Assembly (NCBI RefSeq): GCF_020520425.1
Contig: NC_079488.1
Location: 18,168,247-18,232,246, forward strand
Source: Spinacia oleracea
Lineage: Eukaryota; Streptophyta; Magnoliopsida; Caryophyllales; Amaranthaceae
Reading direction: 5' to 3'
DNA: 64,000 bases
Numbering within the stretch: position 1 is the stretch's first letter; every line of letters begins with the position of its first letter. This document shows positions 24,380 through 36,943 of the stretch, piece by piece. The notes beneath the pieces are model-generated. The model saw nothing but the letters and a program-made list of their open reading frames with translations. It was not told where the DNA came from and searched no databases. The translations under genes were made by a program, and so were the position numbers.

Positions 24380-25241
24380 ATCAATGATCTTATTGTGAGA
24401 AGTAAGAGCATCGATTTTAGCATCCTTTTCACTTAGAGATTTCTGCATCTGTAGCATCATATCCTCATCTCTACTAGCATAGGGTCAGACTGTGTGGGTT
24501 GAGGTTGTGGTGGTGAAGGCGATGTGTGTTGTCTAGGGAACCCAGGTGGTCCACTAGACTGTTGGTTGTAGTTACTCCGTGGTTGGTATGATTGTTGTGT
24601 TGGGGGTTGATATGGTTGTTGTGGTGGTGGATGTTGGACCTGATGAGGGTTCTGAATATTATTACTCCTGTAAGATAGTAGGGGATTGTTTTTATATCCC
24701 TCATTGTAAGAGTTGGAGTATGGGTTATTCTGTTTATAGGCCTGGAATGCATTACATTGTTTAATAGAGCTCCTACATTCCTGTGCATAATGACCAGACA
24801 TTCCACAACTATCAATGATCTTATTGTGAGCAGTAAGAGCATCGATTTTAGCATCCTTTTCACTTAGAGATTTCTGCATCTGTAGCATCATATCCTCATC
24901 TCTACTAGCATAGGGTCAGACTGTGTGGGTTGAGGCTGTGGTGGTGAAGGCGATGTGTGTTGTCTAGGGAACCCAGGTGGTCCACTAGACTGTTGGTTGT
25001 AGTTACTCCGTGGTTGGTATGATTGTTGTGTTGGGGGTTGATATGGTTGTTGTGGTGGTGGATGTTGGACCTGATGAGGGTTCTGAATATTATTACTCCT
25101 GTAAGATAGTAGGGGATTGTTTTTATATCCCTCATTGTAAGAGTTGGAGTATGGGTTATTCTGTTTATAGGCCTGGAATGCATTACATTGTTTAATAGAG
25201 CTCCTACATTCCTGTGCATAATGACCAGACATTCCACAACT
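24380..25241. repeat. 431-bp tandem duplication in Athila gag
   Basis: Units 24380-24810 and 24811-25241 differ at only a few bases (for example GAGAAG versus GAGCAG, and GGTTGTGG versus GGCTGTGG). The unit is not a multiple of three, so it shifts frame. Both copies share the same upstream frameshift, which is therefore older than the duplication. Confidence 0.95.
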
Positions 25242-26253
25242 ATCACAGACATTGACAGTTTGAGCATCCATTGCAGCTACACTAACAGGTTGGGCAGATT
25301 GAGTATTTGCTGCTTGCATATTATCAAACTTATAATGTAAAGCAGTCAATTGGCATGGAAGTTAATTGTTCTATGGAATTCAGATCATGCTTACCACCCT
25401 TATTAGATAGGCCTCTAGGATCCATACTGGGCATTATGAATAACCATCTCCTCAATCACCTCCATAGCTCTGGTCACAGCAAGTTGCATGAATCTCCCAC
25501 TAGCAGCTGAATCCAGAATAAGTCTAGACTCATTCCCCAGACCATTATAAAATTGCTGAATCAAGAACCAGTCATCAAACCATGGTCCGGGCACTCTCTC
25601 TGCAAATCCTTGAATCTCTCCCAGACCTCGAACAAACTTTCATCTTCTTGTGGAGTAATGGAAATTATCTGACCACTCAGACGAGCTGTCTTCTCAGGTG
25701 GGAAGTATTTCACATAGAATGCAAGGGCCAAGGACTCCCAATTCGTGATTTTCATGGCTGCCCGATTCAACCCATTGATCCACAACTTTGCTTTCCCACT
25801 TAGAGAGAACGGGAAAAGCATCTCCATAGTCTGCTTCGGTGTCAATCCCTTTTGCTTAATGGTGGAGCAATATTGGATGAAGGACTAAATGTGAAGATTT
25901 GGATCTTCACCTACCTCCCCACCGAACTGGCGTCTCTCAATCATGTTAATCAATGCAGGTTCGATCTTGAAGGTCTCAGCTGCAATAGAAGGCATGATGG
26001 CCTTGGGTAGCACAGACAGACTTGGCTTAGAATAGTCTGTAAGCCTTGGCTCAGGTGTTGGTGGTGTTTCGTCACCCATCTCTATCTCTGAAACTGAATC
26101 TGTATCTGAAGGAAAAAGATCGCCAATATTATGATCAGAATCCGAGTAATTCCCACATTGTGCAATGAAAGTTCTTCGTCTACGAAAGGTTCTTTCGGGC
26201 TCAGGATCAAATGGAGTAAGATTACTAGTACCTACTGTCCTGGGCATAGACAA
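24380..26253 (-). pseudogene. Athila gag with internal duplication
   Basis: Likely ATG at 26247. N-terminal part 26253-25885 (stop TAG), then capsid-like 25845-25561 with LFPFSLSGKAKLWINGL, KYFPPEKTARLSGQI and WERFKDLQRECPDHG (frameshift follows), then a nucleocapsid part with one CCHC knuckle (CDSCGMSGHYAQEC) and a Pro/Gln-rich tail. A 431-bp tandem duplication repeats the knuckle and tail; in the second copy the first Cys of the knuckle is lost. Further in, the MMLQMQKSLSEKDAKI region and ANAITLRSG lead to protease. Several stops and shifts make it non-functional. Confidence 0.88.
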
Positions 26254-26360
26254 AGAAACTACAAAAAGGTGTGAGATCCGGTCTCAAGGAACGGGAGTTC
26301 CTTGAGAAGTAACAAACAATAATCTAGAATAAACAATCAATAACAGAAAATAAAACCGTG

Positions 26361-26378
26361 TCCCCGGCAACGGCGCCA
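26361..26378 (-). promoter_or_regulatory. Athila primer-binding site
   Basis: On the element strand, a few bases after the LTR end (CCTGTCA), the sequence TGGCGCCGTTGCCGGGGA is found. This is the PBS usual in Athila elements, reported as complementary to tRNA-Asp (family knowledge). Confidence 0.85.
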
Positions 26379-26840
26379 AAATTTGACAGGCTAAAGTCGT
26401 ATCACCTTATCAAAAATAAACCTAAGTCCACTAACAAAATAGTAAGGGAAGTAGGGATCGTATCCACAGGGAAACAAGCGTTCTTTCTACTATTAATTAA
26501 CTAGTCTAGACTATTGGTAACAAAAGGTTTGGATTGGTTTGTAGATTAAACTACGGCAATAATTAAAATGGAAAATATCAATGTTAAGGGAAATCTAGGG
26601 CAGCGGTTCACCACAAGTGCAGATCGGGAATGGAGAACGGACAACAACAATCAATTAATAATCATAACTAGGAAAACATGCATCTCTCGAATCTCATGAA
26701 TTCCTTAGGATAATAAACCTAGCAGGCTCTCGCTATGTACTAGAAATAATTCCTATCTAATAGCCACAGGCCAAAAACATCAGATTTATACCTCTCGACG
26801 CATAATCTAAGGTTAATCAAACTCAATCAAAATAGTCCGG

Positions 26841-28351
26841 TGTGAGGGGGTCGAAAAAGCACGAGGCTAATGCGTGACCTTGTCCCTCGTGGGTGTGACG
26901 ATTCTTTTTGTCAAATCAAGTGTAATTGGATTTCCTGTGAGTTTACACCCAATTGACTAGTAATATAGGAGTCGCCATTCAGTTTTTAACAACAATGAGA
27001 AAAACTGACAAAACCCGGTTATCGTGACATAAAGGGAGTGCAATTATGTTTGACCACGACGGCCGTAGGTTCCCTTGTGATCCCTGGTGTGGGGATCTCT
27101 CAACATACACCCGCAAGGTAGAGATTGAGGGTTTGGAGGACTGTAACTACCGAGAGGAGTACTTTGCTCGTCGATAACTCCAGAGGCAGGATATCCTTAC
27201 TAGCTCAGCATAAATAATTGAAGGGACATGCGTTAACTATTAAACTAATCTGAGTTGATTTTAGCAATATGCAACATATAATACTAGATCGATCGCGATT
27301 ATCTGATTTAGATAGCATTAAGGGACCTAGCATGATAATCCAATTTCCCAAAAAATATTATATTTGTTAGGCGTGGTAGAACAATCAGATTTAGTTAGTT
27401 TAACAGTTCATAAAAAGGGCGAGGAAAGCAATTAAATCATCGAGAAGGGGCACATTACGACGCACCCTTGAGAGGTGCGTCACGGTTCTCAGAAAACTAA
27501 TCACTTTGACTTTGCTTTCTCCTTTTTATTTAACGAATCTCAATTATGGGACAGGATACGTTCTGTTCGATTTATGGATCGATTGCGACAGAACGCGTGA
27601 ACAATTTCGCAGCGTGAGGCTTAGGCTAAGGGTTGGAGTCAATACTCAGAATATGAATTGTGTGTGTTGTGTTTCACGTCAATTTTGGGGCTGTATTTAT
27701 AGGGAAGAGTTCGTGGAAAGATAGAATTGCAGAGTTCTAATCCACAAAGAATTAGGAAAAAACACGTCCCAGGTATTTTCAGCGCCCAAGGCTGGGCGTC
27801 AAAGATTTCGGCGCCCAGCTCTGGGTGTTGAAAATAGGATCCAGGCAATTTCAGCGCCCAGGGATGGGCGTTGAAATTGCTGTTTGGGCCGTTTCTTTGT
27901 CAGATTTGGATTCCTAGAATCCGGAGTGTTTGAGACTTAATCGAGTCTTTTATTGCGTATCAATTTCATGACGGAATGCGTCTGGGCCCGTTACGAACTC
28001 TAGGCTCGTTAGGATTTTAATTAATACGTAACTCTTATTTCCGAATCATATTAGGAATAGGATTCTTGCAGTTTTCTATCTCATTTAGGATTTATGTTGG
28101 AGTGCAACACCTAATTCTGACAGGTTTCTATCTTTTATGACTTGCCACTTTTAGAAGCTACCCTTTACGGTAGTTACTATTTTTAGCAGGTTTCCATAAA
28201 TAGCAGGTTTCTATAAATAGCAGGTTTCGGGTGAAACGAGAAGGGTGATTGAGATTCGTTATTTTATAGGAGATGCGTTGTCAAGTGGAGATTTATGTTT
28301 TCATCATCGAACCTTCCCTTTCGGGAATGGGGACAAAAGTAGGTGTCTACA
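26841..28351 (-). repeat. E2 3' LTR
   Basis: It is a near-identical copy of 36944-38456. It contains three GCGCCCAG/CTGGGCG hairpins at 27776-27879. The adjacent internal bases 28352-28370 read, on the element strand, AAAGTGGGGGCTAAC, the likely polypurine tract. Confidence 0.92.
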
Positions 28352-28867
28352 GTTAGCCCCCACTTTGACTGAGTCTTGGAGTAAGACGATGGTCAAAGTA
28401 TTAGACGGAGTGCGTCACACAAGTCATGGTGACCTGCTTTTGCGAGGGTCTCACGAGCCCCCGAGTGATAACATTTGACTTAAGGGTCATCACTTTGAAG
28501 TGTCGACATATCCCTCACGTGTCATTGGGATTTGTCAACGAATAGTATAGAAACTTCCTCACTTTGTCATTGGAAGGATCTAAAGGTGCGCAGAAACTCC
28601 CTCACTTTGTCATTGGGAGTAGCTACAGATGTTTTCGAAATCAAAGCTATAAAGTGTAATTGGGCCTGGCCAAGCCCAATCACGAGGTAAAAATGTTTTT
28701 AAAGATTCTCATTTTTAGGTCTAGCTAAACGAGAAAACTCCCTTGTTTTTATGGGACGTAAAACGAAGGAAAATCCAGCACATCGCTCTTTTTTGGAAAA
28801 AACGGAAAACCAATCCTTTTAATTTTTGGAAAAGGGAAAACCAGAAAAAGTTATCGCTGCAGCGACT

Positions 28868-29433
28868 AAGGACCTGCGCGGTTAGTGGCGCAGACCCCAC
28901 CGGCTAAAGATGGCGAGCCTGTCCGCTAAGGGTGGACACCCCGTCCGATAGAAGTGGACGAATCTGTTTTTGAAATTTGAAAATAAGGACCTACGCGGTT
29001 TGTGACGTAGACCCCGCCGGCTGAAGATGGCGAACCTGTCCGCTAAGGGTGGACGCCCCGTCCGAAAAAGTGGACGAATCTTGTTTTTTTGAAATTTGAA
29101 AATAAGGACCTACGCGTCTTGTGACGTAGACCCCGCCGGCTAAAGATGGCGAACCTGTCCGCTAAGGGTGGACACCCCGTCCGATAGAAGTGGACGAATC
29201 TATTTTGAAATTTGTTTTGCGTTTGTTTTTTGAAAATAAGGACCTACGTGGTTTGCGCCGTAGACCCCGCCGGCTGAAGATGGCGAGCCTGTTTCATTTT
29301 GTTTTTGAAGATTCTATTTTTCGAAAACTGAGGACCTGCGCGGCTAGTGACGCAGACCCCGCCTGCTGTAGGTGGGCGAGCCCTGTCCGCTAAGGGTGGA
29401 CGCCCCGCTCGCTGGAGGTGAGCGAACCTGAAT
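28868..29433. repeat. About 120-bp tandem repeats near the E2 3' end
   Basis: Five units begin AAGGACCT(A/G)CGCGG at about 28868, 28985, 29104, 29238 and 29330; they contain CCCCGCCGGCT.AAGATGGCGA and CTGTCCGCTAAGGGTGGAC. Some are shortened. The inverted equivalent is at 61690-61950 in the other Tat-like element. Tandem repeats before the 3' LTR are common in Tat/Ogre elements. Confidence 0.88.
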
Positions 29434-29608
29434 TCGTCTTTTGATTTGGGATTCGCGTGCCGCGGTATTGCCTGATTGAGGTGGACAAGTCCCTATTTTA
29501 TTTTTTTCTTGTGATTTCTTTTGAGAATTTCTTTCATTCATTCTTGTAAGAGCGAATTCTTTCGAGGGATGCTCGGATTTAGTTGTAACTTGAATGTGGG
29601 TTGACAAC

Positions 29609-30163
29609 TAGAGCTGGCAATGGGTTGGGTTGGGTCGAAATCAGGTCGACCCATTTATAAACGGGTTGAGATTTTTCCAACCCAACCCGACCTGTTTAAT
29701 TAAACGGGTTGAAATTTTCAACCCAACCCAACCCAATTATAAACGGGTTGACCTGAAGTTGACCCGTTTAATTTTTTTTTTCACTTTTAAGTGTAAATTG
29801 ACTTAACTATAGAGTCGCGAGGTGATATTTTTGTGGCATATCTCATAGAAAAAAGTAATACTTAAATATGTATTTGACATGTATCAAAATGTCAAATAAT
29901 TATTCATTTTTGAAGGAAAAATGAGAAATAAAATATTTTAAATAAAATTCTACAGATGTATATTACATACTTGCTTGAACTTAAACGAGTTAGGCGGGTT
30001 GTTTTCGGGTTGAACATTTCAAACTGACCCAACCCATTTAATTAAACGGGTTGGGATGGGTTGACCTATTTAATTAAACGGGTTAAAAATCTTAACCCAA
30101 CCCTTTATTATTGGGTTGGGTTCGGGTTGGGTTGGTGGGTTGGGTCAATTTTTGCCAGCTCTA
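29609..30163. mobile_element. hAT-type MITE inside E2
   Basis: Inverted ends TAGAGCTGGCAA and TTGCCAGCTCTA are flanked by a perfect 8-bp duplication TTGACAAC (29601-29608, 30164-30171). It is 555 bp, with GGGTTGGGTTGGGTC repeats near both ends and an AT-rich centre. It carries no transposase. The perfect duplication suggests a recent insertion. Confidence 0.93.
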
Positions 30164-33100
30164 TTGACAACGTGCCTAGACGGACCATTGTCTTGCGGCC
30201 ATCATCTTTTCATGGTTTTGAGCTAGTCTGTTCGGCTCAACTTTGCCACTACTCGGGTCCTTGATTAGGGGACTATGTATAAGTATCAACGGCGACCTTT
30301 GTCTTGAGGTCGTAATCCGGTTTTATTTTTTTTGAGATTATCCAAACACGGGACTTTGTACAGCGTAGTCTGGGAATATTGTTTTAACTTTGCATACCTT
30401 TTTTTGAGATATATATTTTTTTCTTTCGAGCCACCAAGTACTTGTGCTTGGCGGTCAGTTCTTGTCAAAGAGGTTCTTTGGGGATGCGCATTTTATAATG
30501 TCCTTGATTGTGTTTGGGATCGTGCTCGTAAGTGCGAGCGATCTTCGTAGTGGTGTGCTACTCTTGACAAAGTCGCGAGGTGCGACTTTCAGTAAGGAAA
30601 TCGGTAATTTTCGAGTCGAATGGATGCGGCAGGGCCCAATAGAAGTTAGGGCCTTTTTGAGCCTGGGTTCATTTTCGGCGCCCAGGCCTGGGCGTTGAAA
30701 TAATTCACGCCCAGGTGGGGTGTTGAAAGTGTTGTTTGGGCTGGTCTTTTGATGACACAGTTGGCCTCTTGTTCATTCGTTTATTTTACTTGGAAGTTCT
30801 ATGTATTCTCTTTTCTTTTGTTTTTTTTCTTTGTTTTTAGATCGTGATGATTTTCTTGAGAAGCCGTAGCCGATTGGTGGACTAAGGCGTATATTTGGGC
30901 GAGTCTATATGGCCCGAGGAGCATACCTTGAGGCGTAAGACCTTGACCGCTCTTGTTGTTGTATATTTTTCCTTTTGAACGCGTTCGTGAATGTTCGATA
31001 CTTAGAATGATGATATGTATGTGCGAACTAGCGTTCATAGAATGGCCGTTGTGTGCGGTCCATTAATCAGTTTGATTGAATCATTCTTTTTTTTTTTTGA
31101 GCAATGACTGATTTTGAATAGTTTGCTTAGAAGCTTGATAGGGTTCAGGCCCATTCATGAAGTGGGCTCAAACATCGTACCCTTTCAATTGTTCAAACAT
31201 TTGCTTCGAGATTTTATTTTATTTTTCTATGGTCGTTTCGTAGCTTGGAGCCCCCAAGTATGCATGTTGGGATGCTTCCTTTTGGCGTACGATTTTTGTA
31301 CGTTCTTTCGAGAAAGATGCCTTGGGGTTCCGCTCATGTAGGTGCGAGCTATCCCTTCCGTGGTAGGTAATGTTTTGCTACCTTTAATCCTTAATGTAGA
31401 AGTCGTGTGGCTTGCATTTTGAATTTGGGCGATAAGTAGTCTTTGCCTCTTTTACACATGCTCTTGGTCGTGCCTGCACTAGTGTAATATGCCTTACTCT
31501 CTTTTTTAGACTTGTACCGTGGGATGGTTGAACTTATGGTGCGACGTAGGCTTGTGTGGCCTAACCGCATGTATTAGAACATTTTTCCAGGTGTTGGGAT
31601 ATAACATTATTATTTTTTGCATTGGAGTACTTCATCATGCCTCGTTCAGGTGTTCGAACAAGTGTAGCACCTTCTGCGTGGGCGTGCACGGCTTATTACT
31701 TCGTTCGATGCGAGTATTCATAGATGTTTCTTTCTTGTTTTTATATCAGGGCAAGATTTAGCAAGCAGAGATATTCAGCGCCCAGGCTGGGGCGTTAAAG
31801 ATATTGGCGCCCAGCTCTGGGCGTTGAAAATTATCTCTGGGTATATTTTGACAGTATTTTTTTCTTTCGCTTTTGCTTTGGAACGATGTAGACTGTGTAA
31901 CGGGCGCTTTATAGGGCAAGCGTTATGTGCAGTGGTTTGATCGGAGTTTTGGTGACTCGCGATTTTCAGTTACCCTTGTTAGTGGGGTGACTTTATATAT
32001 TCTAAGTAGTGCTTAGAATTTGGGAGGGGTTGTAGCCATTCTAAGGTTCATTTTTCACGATTAAAGCTTAGGATTGAGCCCCTATGACATATGTATAGCA
32101 TTAGCGTCGAGAATTTGCGATAAAATCGTCATTTCGAGCATTTTTAGAGTGTTTTTCTCAAGCCCCCAATTGTAGCTACGGGATTGGTTTGGTGCTATAA
32201 TGCTTTGCATACGTCTTTATGCATTCATGGTGACATGGATCATGAATATTTTGAACCAGACTCGTTTAGTACGAGGTACGTTCGAGTAGTGATCTGCTAC
32301 TTCTCTTGTAAATGTCATATTATGCGGCATTGCCATGGTCAAGGTAGTCACATGTTGAAGTATGCCTTGACCAAAAAGCTAGGTGTCTTTCTTTACCCAT
32401 AATCATATTTAGAAATCTTTTTGACTCACTTGCAATATCGAGATAAACACATACTTAGCTTTAAACCAACGACACTTTATTATGTTCGGAGAAGTCTTTT
32501 GAAAATTATTTGAAATCCGAGTCCTACTGTGTACAGTCCGAGGTGTCCTAAGTAAGTTGACTTATAGAAGGGTTTGTACAGGATTACATGAATGAATCAA
32601 AATACTGTTACGATTTTTGGAATGATGTCTAAGGATTTGCTGGAAGCCAGGGTGCAGGCGTCAAGATATACTTGTGCCCGTTTGGCATACGCTTTAGGCT
32701 TTTAAGGCCATCTTTTCCAGAATTGCGGGAATATAAACCGTTTTCAAATTGACTTAGATTTACTTGGTGTATGTCTGCACAAAAGGTCAAGGTATACTTA
32801 GTTCTTTCCCTAGCTCTTTCATTTCAATTTTTTTAGCCCCCAGTTGCTATTATGTCTTCTCATTAATGATGCTTTCAGATTTCGATTTTAGATGCCCGTG
32901 TCATATGTCTGAGTAGGGTGAGCCTTGGTTAAATGCCAAGTCCTATTGACAATGTCTGTTTTTTTTCAAAGGGGATTCACAAGCATTTGAATTACCATGA
33001 ACGGGTGCCCTGAGTTCGAAGGAACGATGGGGTGATGCCGTAGAACAATCCTCTTTATTGCAAGCTTACTGCCTTTACTATTTGTCGGCGACTATGACTG

Positions 33101-34097
33101 TGTCTAGTGGTGAAAGAAGGTCTTTAAGCGAACGACTATGTCTAGTGGTGAAAGAAAGTCTTTAAGTGAGTTAGTTCGCTTTTAGGGAGGGTCAAGTTGA
33201 GTACTTTAGAGGTCATGGACGCTTGCGCTAGCCCCCATTCAATTGAGGCGAAGTGATCTTTTGAGTCTTGGCTAAGTGCCTAAGAGTGTGAGTGCTCCTT
33301 CTGGCAAGGGTATGTGCCCTTATTTTTCGATGTGTGCTCATTAATTTTGGCATCTTGATGAATTGGATTCTTCCTTTGACTTAAATTTTTTCTTTCGACC
33401 TGGATTGAAGGTAATTAAATTTCAATAAGGGACTTCTATTTTTATTCTTGTTTTTCTATAGGCTTTAATATTGGTTGGACCGAATCATGGATTGCCTACG
33501 TATTCGCCTTAAATAGATTTAATTTGGAATCAGGTATTGCGTAGTTCTTAGCCTAGAAGATGGTTTCTTAGAATGCCGATTTTAAACAAGTACGTTCTGA
33601 GGTGGAAACATATTATTTGAAACGGTAGAATAAGTGAAGTTTATTATTATTTTAATCCGCTGCCTTGCCGTAAGCCAAAAAATTTGTTTTATATTTTTTC
33701 AAGTACATGTATTTTGGTGGTACGTATATCTGAATACGTGCTGTACCCCTCCAAGTGTTCGTTATTTTTCCGTGTATGTGCGGATAAAATGACGAGCACT
33801 TCTGGACAAAATTTGGCAAGCAAAGAGATTCAGCGCCCAGGCTGGGGCGTTAAAGATTTCGGCGCCCAGCTGTGGGCGCTGAAAATGAATTCTGGGCGGA
33901 TCTTCTTCGGTGCGCTAAATGCTTCTTATTCTTTTTAGACTAACTTTTAAAGGCGCTTTGCAAAGTTTTCTTTTTTTACATTTTTTTTATTTTTTTATTT
34001 TTACGTTGAGCGTAGAATGTACTTTTCATTTGTCTCTTTTTTATTTGTGACTCAAGACGGTTTGAAAGATGGGTTGAATGAGATAGGATAAGTTGAG
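30164..34097 (-). other. E2 internal non-coding region
   Basis: No coding frame is recognisable on either strand. Hairpin pairs occur at 30672-30728, 31772-31830 and 33828-33886. A 40-bp tandem step (TGTCTAGTGGTGAAAGAA) lies at 33095-33170. The region corresponds to the non-coding stretch of the related element between protease and 3' LTR, but no antisense mobile-domain gene is found here. Confidence 0.5.
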
Positions 34098-34139
34098 TTG
34101 TATAGGTATTGGTCAAGCATAAGGATTACATCTTTTAGG

Positions 34140-34493
34140 ACTCACAATTTGCAGCCTCAAGCTAGTGTCATGAGTTTACATCAACCAAGGCCAATGAGTA
34201 GCATGGGGACGGCTCAAGGGTATATCAACAGGATGTATCCAAACAAGTTACATGGTCATTATGCTAATGGTGGTGTAAGAGCAGGTTTTGGAAATAATGA
34301 GTATGACGCACGTGTCAATAGCCGTACGTGGTTTGCAGTTGATAACAAGTTCAAGAACAAGAGTCGAGGTAATGGTTTCTTGGGTTATGGCAATGAGAAC
34401 ATGTATGGGTTAAATGAGCTGAACAGGGGCCCCAGGGCGAAGGCGTCTAAGAACATAAGGATTGGAAAGGGTAGACATCGTAGAATTTTATGA
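34140..34493 (+). pseudogene. Captured ECT/YTH-family gene fragment, antisense in E2
   Basis: The plus-strand frame reads MSSMGTAQGYINRMYPN, RAGFGNNEYDARVNSRTW, FAVDNKFKNKSRGNGF, GYGNENMYGLNELNRGPRAK, then stops at 34493. The GLNELNRGPRAK core and VDNK.K.RGRGN pattern are signatures of the linker just before the YTH domain in plant ECT m6A-reader proteins (family knowledge). The YTH domain itself is absent. It may begin at a splice acceptor-like TTTGCAG (before 34154), which would argue for genomic rather than cDNA capture. It is opposite to the element's transcription direction and does not look like a functional gene. It occupies the stretch where the related element has gag-protease. Confidence 0.78.
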
Positions 34494-36924
34494 TTTGGAT
34501 TGGTTGACTCAATTCTTTTCCTTCGTTTACTTGGGTAAATTTCGCACTTTGGGAGGTACGGGCTAAGTATTTCATGACTTGCTCTTTTCGCTCTCCCTTT
34601 TCTCTGTCTATTTTTTCTTTTTTGCTCGGGATTTCCCCTCTCAACATAAAATCCTTCAATCAATTTTTATTCGGGCTAAAAGGTAGATGGTTGTGGTCTT
34701 TGAGTCACGAGGCGAGACTGAGTGAGCCTCGCTTGGTAGGCCTATAGTGGACCTTTAATTTTAGTGGGCCTAGGGTGGACCTTTAATTTTAGTAGGCGTA
34801 GGGTGGACCTTTTAAATTGTCTTACTTTGCAAGCGTATTTAGTCGTTTCTTAAAATGTGCAAATAGCGTAGATTCAAAATGTTATTTTTACCTTATTGAA
34901 ATTTAACGAAAGAATGACATCGAAAATAATTTTTTGTTTCTTTTCAGATTCCAGTTTCGGGATTTAATTGGAAGTTGTGATTTAGACTCGAACTTTCATT
35001 AACTTTCTGATTATAACCCGTGTAGGAATACAAGGAGGTGGCCTAGACTCAAAATAATGACGTGGCGTAAGCCTATAATACTTGACCAAGCAACTCTCAG
35101 ACTTAGGCTAATTGGACCATAACTTTCGTTGGTTGACACTTTTAGATTTTAACCCTTGGGTGTCCATTTGTCATGCGCCATTTTGCTTAATGTTGGCGAG
35201 GTATGGGGAGATCGAATTTTTATTTTTGCAAGACTAGAATCATTAGTGCGGCTTCTCTCTTAGTGTGTATTGCTTTACCCCAATGGTAGCCTTATGGTAT
35301 GCCGATTTGGGTATTTTCATGGTTGGTCATGTTGCATTCATGGAAAATCTTTTAGTCCGTACTTAGTAGTATTTCAAGGAGCGAGTGACTCGAGAGGACT
35401 ATGATAGTCGTGACCTAATGTGATTATAAGCCTTGAGGCCATTAAATTTTTCTTTGCCAATGGTGTTGATACCTTAGGTTCACTTCGGGGGTTGTGCGAC
35501 TATGTGGGAATGATTTTCAGAATGTGACTGTTTCCATTTTGCAAATACTATAATATATTCTTTTATTGGTGAGAGAGAGTATTGAGGCCGTAGACTCTTA
35601 GCAAGGGATGACAATTACATATGGGTGCTTATTGATTTAAATGTTAGGAGGGGAGACTCAATATGGTTTAACCTTTTAACTTGCAGGACGACACCAAGCA
35701 TTAGGACCGATTCTATGGATAAGACAACTAAGACTTAGGATTTGGATTGTATTTTGGCATAGCCTAGTCTAGACTCGGATTTATTTGAACATTTATTTTT
35801 TCTTGAAGACTTTATTCGAACATTATTTTTGAATATTTTGCCCATGTGACATTCAAGGTCGTTTAATTAGCATGCTCGGTTTTGGTGCTGAGCGTTGTCG
35901 TCGTAGGAGGCCTAACAACGACACAAAGAGTTATTTTTTTTTTAATTTTTTAGTCGCTTTTAGAGTCGAGTGCCTTGTCATACGCCCCTGCAGCAATTTT
36001 TACGAAAAGTTTTTTTTTTGCTACGTATATTTTTTCATGCGCGGGCACCGAGGCTGCTGTGCCTGACCAAAAGGCCAGGCAGCAACTTCAGCGCCCAGCA
36101 GTGGGCGTGAGAAATTTTGGCGCCCAGCCAGGGGCGTTGAAAATGCGTCCCTGGATGGTTCTCGTTTTCTATTTGCGTATACTTTTGTTTTTGTGACTTT
36201 AGTTTTGCGTGCTTGCCTTATAACGTCCTTTACGCGTTGTGCAGCGTTTGTGGGATTCGTTACAGGCCATCCCGAGCGTCGCTTATTTTTGTGGCGATCG
36301 TTCGGGCTTGCGGAACACGTATGTTGGTATAACTCTTTGGCCAATTAGTTCATGAATGTTTGGGCAATTTTTAAGGTCGTTGGTTTTCTGGCATTATTTG
36401 TACGCACAATCATAACATAGTCACATAGTTCGCTACACATAACTACATTACAAACATGGATTTGAAAATTAAATATGTCACGTAGTTTATAATAGGCTTC
36501 TATGGGTAGTCATTTGCGCCTGGCTTGGTACCGCTTCTATCGTAGATCCAACACATGCCCCGGTCGAGGTAGTGTCTTCAACAGACGAATTTCGCTCAAG
36601 AGGCCAACCCGCAAGTGCAAGCCAAGGGGGCATGCAGGCGAGAGGGACCTAATGAGCGAGCGATTGGGTTCGGGATAGGTGTACTACCTGCACAAGTACC
36701 GAGTGGGAAACATGTGCGGCGTATGCACCCCCCTGTTGGCGAAAAAAAGGTATCCTTAGTCCCAACTCCCGAGGGAGCCGAGATTCGTTATGCGGTTCTG
36801 CCCGTTCACATTAATATGCTGATTTTCAGGTCCTCCCAACTTGATGGGGAAATAAACGCGGGGTAGGATCGTTTCACCCTTCGGCTATTTTGATTACCTA
36901 CAAGCACGAGTATTTCCTTCACTA
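34494..36924 (-). other. E2 5' internal region
   Basis: No coding frame. Three 29-bp steps of GTGGACCTTTAATTTTAG lie at 34735-34812. From about 35850 to 36924 the sequence matches, in reverse, the leader of the element at 51916 (including a hairpin pair at 36086-36143 and the GGTAGTACACC-type segment before the PBS). Nothing else is identified. Confidence 0.5.
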
Positions 36925-36942
36925 TCCCCAGTGGAGTCGCCA
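36925..36942 (-). promoter_or_regulatory. E2 primer-binding site
   Basis: One base inside the 5' LTR, the element strand reads TGGCGACTCCACTGGGGA. Tat/Ogre-type elements commonly have a PBS beginning TGGCGACTCC; I recall it as tRNA-Arg, with moderate confidence. Confidence 0.75.
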
Positions 36943-36943
36943 C

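Noticed and set aside
24579..25195. Two identical 61-aa plus-strand frames
   Set aside because: Antisense shadows of the Pro/Gln-rich gag tail, doubled by the 431-bp duplication.
26361..26378. Possible E2F-type site (TTTTGGCGCC) at the PBS and in some hairpins
   Set aside because: The PBS explains the first, and hairpin arms explain the rest; a transcription-factor role cannot be shown from sequence alone.
28868..29433. Possible CRISPR-like repeat array
   Set aside because: Repeats are about 120 bp, adjoining without spacers, in a plant retrotransposon.
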